Origin: Peptoniphilaceae bacterium AM52-5BH
GTDB taxonomy: Bacteria > Bacillota > Clostridia > Tissierellales > Peptoniphilaceae
Assembly (NCBI GenBank): GCA_027669155.1
Contig: JAQEDR010000011.1
Location: 4,573-68,572 of the forward strand
Reading direction: 5' to 3'
DNA length: 64,000 nucleotides
Every line of letters begins with the position of its first letter. Within the stretch, counting starts at the first letter, position 1. Below, piece after piece: positions 35,304 to 43,868 of this stretch. Made by a program: the position numbers and the translations under genes. The notes under the pieces are model-generated. The model saw only the letters and a program-made list of their open reading frames with translations. It was not told the DNA's origin and did no database searches.

Positions 35304-35964
35304 TATTTCCCACCAGCCTTCCATCTTCTATTCTTAGAGTTTTTTCTGCAGCTTGAGCGACAGCATCATCGTGAGTAATCATAAGAATAGTATTTCCAAG
35401 CTCTTTATTAATCTTTTTTAGTAAGTAAACAACTTGGGAAGAAGATTTTGAATCTAAATTTCCTGTAGGTTCGTCAGCTAGAATTAAAGATGGTTTGGTA
35501 ACCAAGGCTCTTGCTATGGCAACTCTTTGTTGCTGTCCACCTGATAATTCATTTGGCATTTTATATTTTTGACCTTCTATCTCAAGTATATCTATTACAG
35601 AATCAACATATTTTTTATCTACCGCATCCCCATCTAGACCAAAGGGAATAATTATATTCTCATATACATTTAGCATTGGCAAAAGATTATATGCTTGAAA
35701 GACAAAACCGATATTTCTTCTCCTAAAAATGGTTCTCTCATCATCCTTTAAAGCATAAATGTCGATATCATCAATTAAAACTTTTCCACTTGTAGGATAA
35801 TCAAGTCCTCCTAGTAAATGTAAAAGGGTTGATTTCCCTGATCCAGATGCTCCTATTATAGAAATAAATTCTCCTTTTTCCACATCGAAAGATACTCCAT
35901 CAAGAGCTCTTACTTCCACGTCATTTGTTTTATAATATCTTTTTAAATTTTCTACTTTTAACAT
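35287..35964 (-). CDS. ABC transporter ATP-binding protein of the two-component operon
   Basis: 225 residues from ATG at 35964 (AGAGGTGAT before it). Walker [14 protein letters not shown]-loop VFQAYNLLP, signature [14 protein letters not shown], Walker [14 protein letters not shown]-loop ITHDD. It belongs to the LolD/MacB/BceA group. It pairs with the 826-residue permease. Its own promoter region holds three direct repeats that may be response-regulator sites. Confidence 0.95.
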   Translation of the reverse strand: MLKVENLKRYYKTNDVEVRALDGVSFDVEKGEFISIIGASGSGKSTLLHLLGGLDYPTSGKVLIDDIDIYALKDDERTIFRRRNIGFVFQAYNLLPMLNVYENIIIPFGLDGDAVDKKYVDSVIDILEIEGQKYKMPNELSGGQQQRVAIARALVTKPSLILADEPTGNLDSKSSSQVVYLLKKINKELGNTILMITHDDAVAQAAEKTLRIEDGRLVGNNESQK

Positions 35965-36002
35965 ATCTATCACCTCTTTACATTTAATATAACACTTATA
36001 TC

Positions 36003-36031
36003 TTACAAAGTACTTACAAGACTTCTTACAG
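36003..36031 (-). promoter_or_regulatory. Three TTACAA-type direct repeats before the ABC genes
   Basis: TTACAA at 36003-36008 and 36014-36019 and TTACAG at 36026-36031 are spaced 11 and 12 bp, about one helical turn, with an added TGTAAG at 36034-36039. OmpR-family regulators bind such repeats, and an OmpR-type regulator gene lies just upstream. The site sits between the kinase stop and the ATPase start. Confidence 0.5.
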
Positions 36032-36052
36032 TTTTGTAAGAAAAAAGACTTC

Positions 36053-36925
36053 TCACAAGGGGAAGTCTACTGAAAATTTTATTCTATTTTCGTCCAAAGA
36101 CGCTCTTATATTTCCACCATGTTTTTCTATAATTTCTCTGGCTATAAATAGACCTAAACCCAAACCATCCTTGGAAACTGAATTTTTTCCTCTATAAAAT
36201 CTTTCAAATATCTTTGGCAAAATTTCTTCTGATAAGTCTTTGCACTCATTTTCTATGTCTAGATTATAGTTTAGGTAAGATTTATAAACTGAAATATTAA
36301 TAGTAGAACCATTTGGCGAGTATTTTATAGCATTATCTACTAGATTGTGAATGGCCTCTTTAAGCCATCTTTCATCCAAATTGAAAATTAAGTCTTCGTC
36401 TTTTAAATTTATGCTTATACATTTTTCATCCAATATTACTTTAAATTCTCTCAAAACATCTTCTACTATGTCTTTTAAATTTGCTTGATGTTTTTGTAAA
36501 GAAATAATATCGGATTCAAGCCTAGAAGATTTTACTAGGTTTTGTATTAAAAATTCTAGTTTATTAAGCTCATACTTTATAATTTCAAGATACTCTTCTT
36601 TGGGATCATCTTCTAAAAGACTAATATATAAAGAAAGGTTGGTAATGGGTGTCTTGGTTTGATGTGATATATCTGCTATTAAATCTTTTGTTTTATTTTT
36701 TTCTGTACTTATCTTCTTTTCTTTTACTTGATTTGAATATAGAAATTTAATGAGTTTTGATTTTATTTTAGATAATTCCTTTTCATCAAATTCTGTAATT
36801 TCTAAATTTCCATTCAAAGCCCTATCAACATAGTCTGAGAGCTCACTCATTTCACTTCTCAAGACAATATATTTATATAAAATAATTCCAATTATAAGAA
36901 CTAAAAGACCTACTAAAACTGCCAT
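36053..36925 (-). CDS. Sensor histidine kinase
   Basis: 290 residues with a single N-terminal helix (about 2-20) and no large sensor domain. The H-box is DLIADISHQTKTPITNLSLY (His about 88), N-box WLKEAIHNLVDNAIKYSPNG, G-boxes GLGLGLFIA. The lack of an outside domain is typical of kinases that sense through a partner ABC transporter, and such a transporter is encoded next. It overlaps the regulator gene by 13 bp. Confidence 0.92.
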   Translation of the reverse strand: MAVLVGLLVLIIGIILYKYIVLRSEMSELSDYVDRALNGNLEITEFDEKELSKIKSKLIKFLYSNQVKEKKISTEKNKTKDLIADISHQTKTPITNLSLYISLLEDDPKEEYLEIIKYELNKLEFLIQNLVKSSRLESDIISLQKHQANLKDIVEDVLREFKVILDEKCISINLKDEDLIFNLDERWLKEAIHNLVDNAIKYSPNGSTINISVYKSYLNYNLDIENECKDLSEEILPKIFERFYRGKNSVSKDGLGLGLFIAREIIEKHGGNIRASLDENRIKFSVDFPL

Positions 36926-37566
36926 TTATATCCAACTCCAAAGACTGTTTCTATTGGGTCATAGGGTTTTAATTTATTTCTTATCCTAAAAATGTTGACA
37001 CTAAGAGTATTCTGGTCGATAAATTTATCATCTATTCCCCAAACAAAATCAAATAATAATTCTTTAGTAATAACTTGAGACTTGTTTTTTATCAGATAAT
37101 ATAAAATTTTTGTCTCTGTCCTTGTGAGATCTATGTTTTTATTATCTACATAGAAAGTATTTTCATTGAAATTAAAATCTAGACCATCTTTCTTATAAAG
37201 ATTTAAATCACTAGACACTATTTTTTCAAAGGCTCTTTTTATCTTTGCTTCTAAGATTCCCAAGGAAAAAGGTTTTGTTAGATAGTCGTCTGCCCCTAAA
37301 TTTATGGCTGAAATTATATATGCTTCTAGATCTATAGCAGATAAAACTATAATAGGAATTGACGAAGTTTGTCTGGTATATTTTATTATTTCAAGACCAT
37401 CTCCATCTGGTAAGTTCATATCGAGTAAAATCAAGTCACTATCTCCAATAAAATTTTTAGCCTCGCTAATTGTGCTTACAGAAAAAACTCCATAATCTTT
37501 TTTGAGAGCTATAGAAAGTCCTTTATTTAAATTTTTGTCATCTTCAATTATTAGTATTTTCTTCAA
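36913..37566 (-). CDS. OmpR-family response regulator
   Basis: 217 residues. Receiver domain (1-115): IIEDDKN acidic pocket, phospho-Asp in LILLDMNLPDGDG (about 49), Lys in ADDYLTKPFS. A winged-helix Trans_reg_C domain follows (about 125-217) with TRTETKILYYLIKNKSQVITKE and FRIRNKL. It should be phosphorylated by the overlapping kinase and act on the ABC genes downstream. Confidence 0.94.
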   Translation of the reverse strand: MKKILIIEDDKNLNKGLSIALKKDYGVFSVSTISEAKNFIGDSDLILLDMNLPDGDGLEIIKYTRQTSSIPIIVLSAIDLEAYIISAINLGADDYLTKPFSLGILEAKIKRAFEKIVSSDLNLYKKDGLDFNFNENTFYVDNKNIDLTRTETKILYYLIKNKSQVITKELLFDFVWGIDDKFIDQNTLSVNIFRIRNKLKPYDPIETVFGVGYKWQF

Positions 37567-37592
37567 TTAATTTTTCTCCATTATTTATAAAA

Positions 37593-37826
37593 TTAAATAT
37601 AGTTTTCCTTTTTCTTTTTTCTTTCAAACGTTTCAAACACTAAAACTTTTTGTACTTTCTCTGACCTTCCATTTAAATCTAAAGTTATTTTTCCATTATT
37701 CAATTCTAAATTACCCGACACAGCCTTATCAGATAGAATCCCATCATCTAAAAGTAACTCATTTCAAGAAATAGCCCGCTTCCCTTTTAATATATTTTTA
37801 TTATCTAGTCTGTACGAATCTAGCAT
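37593..37826 (-). pseudogene. Small gene with an in-frame TGA upstream of the response regulator
   Basis: ATG at 37826 with GGAAGG upstream opens a 77-codon frame interrupted by one TGA at 37766-37764. Read through, it gives MLDSYRLDNKNILKGKRAIS, stop, then NELLLDDGILSDKAVSGNLE and a tail with LDLNGRSEKVQKVLVFETF and a Lys-rich end. The regulator starts 27 bp further on, so this was probably the first gene of the operon. I do not recognise the family. A point mutation, or less likely recoding, is possible. Confidence 0.5.
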
Positions 37827-38310
37827 CACAAAATTCCTTCCAATATTTAATAAATACACTCTAATTCACTAGTGTAGTAAATACTACAGTTTACACATAG
37901 TTTAAGTAGTCAGTTTCTAAAAATTTTTATACTTCTCAAATCCAAGTATTTTAGAATATGTCAATTAATATTCTTCTTATGAATTATTATATCATTCATA
38001 ATCAAAGAAAGAACAGCCCTATAAAAAAAGAGCTTTATATATCTATTTTATTATATACTATTTGAAAATATTTTTAATTTATATTTACATGGTAATATCA
38101 GCTTTATCTATTTTGATATAGATCTCAATAATACTATAAAAACACAAAAATTATATACACATGATTGGATACGCAAACAATTTAGATCCATTTCAGCTTA
38201 TATAGGGATCTACATATAAAAATCGGCACAAAGTTTAATACCTTTATGCCGACTTAATTTAATCAGTTTTAATGAATCTGCTCCATATTTAAGAGCAACT
38301 CATCCTAAAT
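37827..38310. other. Gene-free AT-rich stretch with a second recombinase-end relic
   Basis: No gene is seen. At 38172-38253 the bases match the end of the serine recombinase relic at 2905-2992, from CAAACAATTT through ATAGGGA.. to ACATATAAAAATCGGCAC, and include the same hairpin (AATCGGCA / TGCCGA at 38221-38252). The rest is AT-rich spacer. Confidence 0.6.
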
Positions 38311-41300
38311 TTATAATCTCTCAAGCTCAATTTTAACTTTCTTATCGTTTAGTTCGATTTCTTCGCTTGCAAGGTCTTTTCTTTCGAACTTATCTGCTAG
38401 GGTTTCTTTTGTTATTTCTTCTTTGAATTTCTCTAGAGATTTGTTTAGTTCTTCGTCTGCTTGGTAGTAGATATTGATTCTATCTGTTACTTCAAATCCA
38501 CTATCTTTTCTCATATTTTGAACCTTGGAGGTAAATTCTCTCGCATATCCCTCATCACGGAGGTCTTCGGTAATTTCTGTATCGAGTATTACGAAGACAT
38601 TGCCGTCCATTTCTACATCGAATCCTTCTTTGGCAGATATTCTTATATCTAGATAGTCTTTTGTGACTTGGTAGGTTTCATCTCCTAGGGTGATTTCTTG
38701 AGGTTTTTCTTCAACAGCTTCTATGAATTCTTTGGCATCGGTGGATGCTAGGAATTTGGCGAAGTCGTTGACCTTAGATTGGAAGATTCTTCCTACTACT
38801 CTAAAGTCTGGTTTTAGGAAGTAGTCCATGAAGTCTGATAGGTCGTCTTCAAAGTCGACATCCTTTATGTTTAGCTCTTCCTTAACTAGGCCTGTAAGGT
38901 CTGAGATTTTTTCCTTGTAGGCTCCGTCTACTATGATTTTGGCTAGAGGTTGACGAACCTTGATTGATTCTTTCTCTCTTGAAGCCCTACCTAGGTTTAC
39001 GATTTTCCTTACAAGGTCCATGCTTTCTTCAAGTTCAGTATCTATCATTGTCTCATCTGCCTTAGGAAGGAGACTTGTATGAACTGTCTTTTCTCCTGTA
39101 AGTGATCTGTAGACTTCTTCAGCTATAAATGGTGTGATTGGAGCTATGAGCTTGGATATTGTAAGGATTGCATCAAATGTAGTCTTGTACACTGCTTTCT
39201 TGCTATCTGTAAGCTCTGAGTTCCAGAATCTCTTTCTGTTTCTTCTGATGTACCAGTTTGATAGATCTTCTACTACGAAGTCTGAAATCATGTGAACTAC
39301 CTTGTTGTAGTCAAAGGCGTCCATTGCTTCTGTGTAGTTTTTGATTAGGGTATTTAGTTTGGAATATAGCCATTTATCTATTTTTTCAAGTTTTAGGTCG
39401 GTAAAGCCTGCTATTTCCTCAGCACTTAGTTTGTCTGTTTCAGCGTAGAGGCCGAAGAAGTTGTAGACATTTTCAAATGTTCTAAAGAAGTTATTTTTAA
39501 CTTCGATTAGACCCTTTTCATCAAACTTAGTTTGCATCCATGGTGGAGATACATAAAGTGAGTAGAATCTTACGGCATCTGCCCCGTATTTATCAAAGAG
39601 GGCGAATGGGTCTAGGGTGTTTCCTTTGGATTTACTCATCTTTTGGCCATTCTTATCTACAACAAGGTCATTTACAAGGACATTTTTGTAAGGAGCCTTG
39701 CCTGTTGTGATTGTAGATATTGCCATTAGTGAGTAGAACCAGCCCCTAGTTTGGTCAATTCCTTCACAGATAAAGTCTGCTGGGAAGTATTCTTCAAAGT
39801 CATCTTTGTGTTCAAATGGATAGTGAAGTTGGGCAAATGGCATTGCTCCAGAGTCAAACCAAACGTCGATTACATCAGGAACCCTGTGCATGGTGCCCCC
39901 GCACTTATCACATTTGATAGATACATTATCTACATATGGTCTGTGAAGCTCTATATCTTCTGATATGTCTTCGCTTGCACGTTCCTTTAGTTCTGCTCTT
40001 GATCCAACTGTATCTGTGTGGCCGCATTCGTCACATTTCCAGATATTTAGTGGAGTTCCCCAGTATCTTGACCTAGATATAGCCCAGTCTTTTACGTTTT
40101 CGAGCCAGTTTCCAAATCTCTTGTCCCCTATAGTTTGTGGGTACCAGTTTACGCTTTTGTTGTTTTCTACCATGGCATCTGAGAACTTGCTCATTTCTAT
40201 ATACCAAGATGGTTTTGCATAATATACTAGTGGGGTATGGCATCTCCAGCAGTGTGGGTAGTTGTGCTCTATAGTTTGTTTGTTAAATACCTTGCCTTCT
40301 TCTTGGAGGTGTCTCCAGATTTTTTCGTTGGTATCGAAGATAAATTCGCCCTTCCAAGGAGTTTCTGTAAAGCATCCTTCAAGGTCAACTGGTTGGACAA
40401 AGGCAAGTCCGTATTTTCTTCCGATTTGATAGTCGTCCTCACCAAAGGCTGGAGCGGAGTGAACTATACCTGTACCATCTTCTGCAGAAACGTAGTCGGC
40501 AAGGGTTACGATAAAGGCCTTATCATCTCCTACATTTACATATGGCATAAGTTGTTCGTATTTCCAATATTCCATATCCTTACCTGGGAATTCTTCTACG
40601 ACTTCGTAGTCTCTTTCTCCCATAAGCTTTTCAGCTAGCGATTTAGCACAGTAATAGTAGGAATCTTCCTCTGCTACGTAAAGCTTAACATAAGTTAGCT
40701 CTGGATGAACTGATAGGGCCACGTTTGATGGAAGGGTCCATGGAGTTGTAGTCCATGCTAGGAAGTACTCGTTGTCAGTTCCCTTTTTCTTAAACTTAAC
40801 TGTAAGGGTGATGGTCTTATCCATTTGGTAACCTTGGGCAACCTCGTGGCTTGCAAGACCTGTACCACAACGTGGACAGTATGGCATAACCTTGGCTCCC
40901 TCGTAGATGTAGCCGTTTTTAAAGGCCTTATCTAGTAGGTACCACTCAGTTTCTACATAGTCGTTATCCATTGTGACATAAGGATCGTCCATGTTGTAGA
41001 GGTAGGCCATCCTGTCTGACATCTCTCTCCATTGGTCGGAGTATTTCCAAACAGATTCCTTACATAGCTTGTTGAACTTTTCGATTCCATATTCTTCTAT
41101 GTCGTTTTTGTCATGAAAGCCTAGAGTCTTTTCTACTTCTATTTCTACAGGAAGACCGTGGGTGTCCCAGCCTGCCTTTTTTAGGACCTTGTAGCCTTGC
41201 ATGTTTTTGTATCTGCTTGTCATATCCTTAAGGGTACGAGCGATAACATGGTGGATTCCTGGTCTACCGTTTGCTGTTGGAGGTCCGTCATAGATTATAT

Positions 41301-41424
41301 ATTCTTCGGCATCCTCTCTTGTAGCGAAAGTCTCATCAAGTAGGTCTATTTCTTGCCAATACTTTTCGACTTCTCCTTCTCTTTTCCTAACATCTTTGCT
41401 GTCTAAAGATTTAAATTCTGACAT
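38311..41424 (-). CDS. ileS: Isoleucyl-tRNA synthetase
   Basis: 1037 residues, class I synthetase. The HIGH-type motif lies in PPTANGRPGIHHVIART (about 50-66) and KMSKSKGN is the second signature (about 605). Editing-domain blocks such as AWTTTPWTLPSN and the WYIEMSKFSD stretch are present. Length and motif style fit the long ileS type found in many anaerobic Firmicutes. ATG at 41424 has AAAGGAG six bases upstream. Expression is controlled by the T-box leader directly upstream. Confidence 0.97.
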   Translation of the reverse strand: MSEFKSLDSKDVRKREGEVEKYWQEIDLLDETFATREDAEEYIIYDGPPTANGRPGIHHVIARTLKDMTSRYKNMQGYKVLKKAGWDTHGLPVEIEVEKTLGFHDKNDIEEYGIEKFNKLCKESVWKYSDQWREMSDRMAYLYNMDDPYVTMDNDYVETEWYLLDKAFKNGYIYEGAKVMPYCPRCGTGLASHEVAQGYQMDKTITLTVKFKKKGTDNEYFLAWTTTPWTLPSNVALSVHPELTYVKLYVAEEDSYYYCAKSLAEKLMGERDYEVVEEFPGKDMEYWKYEQLMPYVNVGDDKAFIVTLADYVSAEDGTGIVHSAPAFGEDDYQIGRKYGLAFVQPVDLEGCFTETPWKGEFIFDTNEKIWRHLQEEGKVFNKQTIEHNYPHCWRCHTPLVYYAKPSWYIEMSKFSDAMVENNKSVNWYPQTIGDKRFGNWLENVKDWAISRSRYWGTPLNIWKCDECGHTDTVGSRAELKERASEDISEDIELHRPYVDNVSIKCDKCGGTMHRVPDVIDVWFDSGAMPFAQLHYPFEHKDDFEEYFPADFICEGIDQTRGWFYSLMAISTITTGKAPYKNVLVNDLVVDKNGQKMSKSKGNTLDPFALFDKYGADAVRFYSLYVSPPWMQTKFDEKGLIEVKNNFFRTFENVYNFFGLYAETDKLSAEEIAGFTDLKLEKIDKWLYSKLNTLIKNYTEAMDAFDYNKVVHMISDFVVEDLSNWYIRRNRKRFWNSELTDSKKAVYKTTFDAILTISKLIAPITPFIAEEVYRSLTGEKTVHTSLLPKADETMIDTELEESMDLVRKIVNLGRASREKESIKVRQPLAKIIVDGAYKEKISDLTGLVKEELNIKDVDFEDDLSDFMDYFLKPDFRVVGRIFQSKVNDFAKFLASTDAKEFIEAVEEKPQEITLGDETYQVTKDYLDIRISAKEGFDVEMDGNVFVILDTEITEDLRDEGYAREFTSKVQNMRKDSGFEVTDRINIYYQADEELNKSLEKFKEEITKETLADKFERKDLASEEIELNDKKVKIELERL

Positions 41425-41444
41425 CAATAACTCCTTTAATTTCT

Positions 41445-41640
41445 AAAAAATAAAACCGTCCTTAAAAAGGACGGTCCACCGTTTTAATAGACAATTTAAC
41501 GCAATTGTAACGTAATAAACTACTAATTCATTTATTAGACTAGAAGATGATCTTCGCCCAAAACGCCTCTAGCAGCTTTCACCTAACCTGCCTCTCTTTT
41601 AGATTGATAGAGGGTTACTCTTCTTCTTAACGTCATATTT
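41445..41640 (-). promoter_or_regulatory. T-box leader of ileS
   Basis: Read on the minus strand: AAGAAGAGTAA, AGAGAGGCAGG, GGTGAAAGC, then GCGAAGATCATCTTC with ATC as the likely Ile specifier, and ACGGTGGACCGTCC followed by a terminator (GTCC..TTTTTAAGGACGGTTTT, 41451-41476). This order is that of T-box leaders, which read the charging of a tRNA. The T-box core looks one base shorter than TGGNACC. The gene context fixes the amino acid as isoleucine. Confidence 0.8.
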
Positions 41641-41647
41641 ATATTAT

Positions 41648-41676
41648 AATATAATACTAAGACTGTTTTTTGTCAA
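41648..41676 (-). promoter_or_regulatory. Promoter of the ileS T-box leader
   Basis: Consensus TTGACA (41676-41671), 17-bp spacer, TATATT (41653-41648) on the minus strand. Confidence 0.7.
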
Positions 41677-41686
41677 ATATAAACTT

Positions 41687-42172
41687 CTATATGTGTCTAA
41701 CTATCTTAAACTTCTCTAGATTGTAGACATCGAACTCATCTATATTGGCCCTATCCTTGGCATCTTCATACATCTGATAATCACTTTCGTAGTCATTTCT
41801 GTAGACTATAACAGGGTTGTTGTTGTAATTTAGTAAGAGGCCGTGATAGACTCCGAAGTCTTCGATTTTTGCAATTGGCTTAACCTTATTGATCTCAAGA
41901 ACTTGGATATAAATATCGTCTAGGTCATCTTTCTTGATAGCCAAGGCATTGTTGAAAATACCAAGATTGACTGTCTCATTGATTATATCTAGGGCTATAT
42001 TTTTCCTGGTGGGATATATTGAGCCTGCCCTTTCTCTCTTATCTCCCATTTTTATTTCTATGATTACACCGTTGTGGTTATCTTCGAATTCCTCATCGTA
42101 TTTATCGAGATATTTTCCTGTATCAAGATAATGATTCAAGGAATCGAAAGCGAGTTTTACATATTTGTCCAT
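41687..42172 (-). CDS. AMMECR1-like protein
   Basis: 161 residues. The stretch RERAGSIYPTRKNIALDIINETVNLGIFNNALAIKKDDLDDIYIQVLEI follows the pattern of AMMECR1 domains (Gly-x-Ile-x-Pro, then helices with NA..Aa and EL..l.i.V..L), but the usual LRGCIGT motif with its Cys is replaced by ERAGSIYPT. The rest is short and acidic. The family's function is unknown, though in archaea and anaerobes it occurs with radical SAM and MEMO proteins. It follows the glutathione peroxidase gene by four bases. Confidence 0.6.
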   Translation of the reverse strand: MDKYVKLAFDSLNHYLDTGKYLDKYDEEFEDNHNGVIIEIKMGDKRERAGSIYPTRKNIALDIINETVNLGIFNNALAIKKDDLDDIYIQVLEINKVKPIAKIEDFGVYHGLLLNYNNNPVIVYRNDYESDYQMYEDAKDRANIDEFDVYNLEKFKIVRHI

Positions 42173-42176
42173 TTTC

Positions 42177-42653
42177 CTATCCTAACAATTTCTCTATATC
42201 TTTTTCCATATTCTCTGGCTTCTTGTTTGATCCGAAGCGAGCTACTACATTTCCCTCTCTATCTATCAAAAACTTGGTGAAATTCCACTTGATGGCCTTT
42301 CCTAGTCCTGCCTTTTCTTCCTTAAGGAAGGTATAAAGTGGGTCTTCATTTTTGCCATTGACGTCGATTTTCTTGAACCTATCAAAGCTTGTCCCAAAGT
42401 TTAGGGCACAGAAAGAATCTATCTCCTCATCAGATTCTGGTGCTTGATTTCCAAATTGATTGCAAGGAAAGTCCAAAATCTCAAAGCCCTGATCCTTATA
42501 TTTCTCATACAAGGCTTCAAGGGCGTCGTATTGTTTGGTAAAGCCACAGTGGGTAGCTGTATTTACTATAAGAAGGACCTTTCCCTCATATTTACTAAGG
42601 GAGATTTCCTTATCATCTTTATCTAAAACTGTAAAGTCATATACACTAGTCAT
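42177..42653 (-). CDS. Glutathione peroxidase-like thiol peroxidase
   Basis: 158 residues from ATG at 42653; AAAGGAGAATGAT precedes it, ruling out the longer frame to 42674. The active-site block is VNTATHCGFTKQYDALEALYEKY with the peroxidatic Cys, followed by ILDFPCNQFGNQAP (Gln and second Cys) and KWNFTKFLIDREG (the Trp-Asn pair). A Cys and not selenocysteine form, likely using thioredoxin; removes peroxides in an anaerobe. Confidence 0.93.
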   Translation of the reverse strand: MTSVYDFTVLDKDDKEISLSKYEGKVLLIVNTATHCGFTKQYDALEALYEKYKDQGFEILDFPCNQFGNQAPESDEEIDSFCALNFGTSFDRFKKIDVNGKNEDPLYTFLKEEKAGLGKAIKWNFTKFLIDREGNVVARFGSNKKPENMEKDIEKLLG

Positions 42654-42710
42654 ATCATTCTCCTTTATATCCATTATACAATAAGCTTCTTAGTTGTCAG
42701 TTAATCTATT

Positions 42711-42747
42711 AAAAAACCCCTCCATCCGTGTTCCGGATTTTGGGGTT
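42711..42747 (-). terminator. Terminator of the methionine transporter operon
   Basis: AACCCC..ATCCG / CGGAT..GGGGTT two-part stem followed by TTTTTT on the minus strand. Between it and the metQ stop lie three more perfect or near-perfect hairpins (42852-42874, 42889-42913, 42919-42937). Confidence 0.7.
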
Positions 42748-42953
42748 CAGGCCATAATAGGCTTTTTCTCTAGAAAGAGTACTTTTTCTTTGAGGTTACC
42801 ATCTTCGCTACTGCGGGTCAAATTGGATATGACCGAATTTTACTCCGCTGCGAATTTTCCATTTAGGAAAATTCTTGCTCATATGTATCTTACTTGTTTT
42901 TCAAACAAGCAAGACTACGCTATTTTTTCAAAATAGCGGCGCATCAGCGGCGC

Positions 42954-43817
42954 TTACCAAGCAGGTATCCATGCTCCTTCTGTTATTTCTTCCATGTCTT
43001 TTTTGGTTTCTTCTGTTTGGTAGTATTTTACGAATTCTTTGTAGTCTTCGTTGTTTTCGTCTTCTTTTCTTGCTGCTATTAGGTTGATGTATTGTTTTAC
43101 TGATTCTGTTTTTGGGTCTTCTTTGAATATTGCTGTTTCTTTGTCTAGTCCTGCGTCTAGGGCGAAGGTGTCGTTTACTGCTGCTAGGTCGCAGTCGTCT
43201 AGACTTCTTGTTGTTTGAGATGCATCCATTTCTATTAGTTCTAGGTTTTTAGGGTTGTCTGTTACTTTGTCTAATCCTATTAGGTCGCCTGCTTCACCTT
43301 CAACTTTGATTAGGCCTGCTTCTTGAAGTAGGAAGAGGGCTCTTGCTCCGTTTGTTGGGTCGTTTGGAATGGCAATTTTGGCTCCGTCTTCTAGCTCGTC
43401 AATTGATTTGAGCTTGTTTGAGTATAGGGCCATTGGGGCAAGCATTGTATCTCCGATTGATACTAGGTCTGATCCCTTTGATTCGTTAAATTCGTTTAGG
43501 AATTTGTAGTGTTGGTAGGCGTTTAGGTCGATATCTCCAGCAAGAAGGGCTTCATTTGGCTGGCTGTAGTCTGAGAATATTACAAGCTCAGCCTTCTTGC
43601 CGGTTCCTTCTTCGTATCTTTTGATTACTTCATTTAGGACGTCGTTGTATTCACCAACTACACCAATTTTGATTGTGCCGTCTCCTTTTTCTGAAGTTTC
43701 TTCTGTTTTTACTTCTTCTTTGCTGTCCGCTGGTTTTGCTTCCTTGTTTGCTCCGCATGCGCTAAATCCTAGGACTAGAGCAAGTGCTAGGGCGATTTTT
43801 GTAAATTTTTTCATCAT
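42954..43817 (-). CDS. metQ: Methionine-binding lipoprotein, second copy
   Basis: 287 residues, NlpA family. Lipobox LGFSAC near residue 21, acidic linker, then DGTIKIGVVGEYNDVLNEVIKRYEEGTGKKAELVIFSDYSQPNEALLAGDIDLNAYQHYKFLNEF, IAIPNDPTNGARALFLLQEAGLI and C-terminal TEETKKDMEEITEGAWIPAW. Two ATG codons follow AGGAGG; the second (43814) has the better spacing. It captures methionine or a related compound outside the cell for MetNI. About half identical by eye to the next lipoprotein upstream. Confidence 0.9.
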   Translation of the reverse strand: MMKKFTKIALALALVLGFSACGANKEAKPADSKEEVKTEETSEKGDGTIKIGVVGEYNDVLNEVIKRYEEGTGKKAELVIFSDYSQPNEALLAGDIDLNAYQHYKFLNEFNESKGSDLVSIGDTMLAPMALYSNKLKSIDELEDGAKIAIPNDPTNGARALFLLQEAGLIKVEGEAGDLIGLDKVTDNPKNLELIEMDASQTTRSLDDCDLAAVNDTFALDAGLDKETAIFKEDPKTESVKQYINLIAARKEDENNEDYKEFVKYYQTEETKKDMEEITEGAWIPAW

Positions 43818-43868
43818 ATTCCTCCTATAATTTACATTTATATTATTAAAGATTTAAATCTTAATAAC

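Noticed and set aside
37861..38160. A CRISPR-like or gene-bearing region between the two-component operon and ileS
   Set aside because: No regularly spaced repeats and no frames with start sites; only AT-rich spacer.
39751..40638. Plus-strand frames (70, 85 and 133 codons) inside ileS
   Set aside because: Antisense shadows of a strongly conserved synthetase gene.
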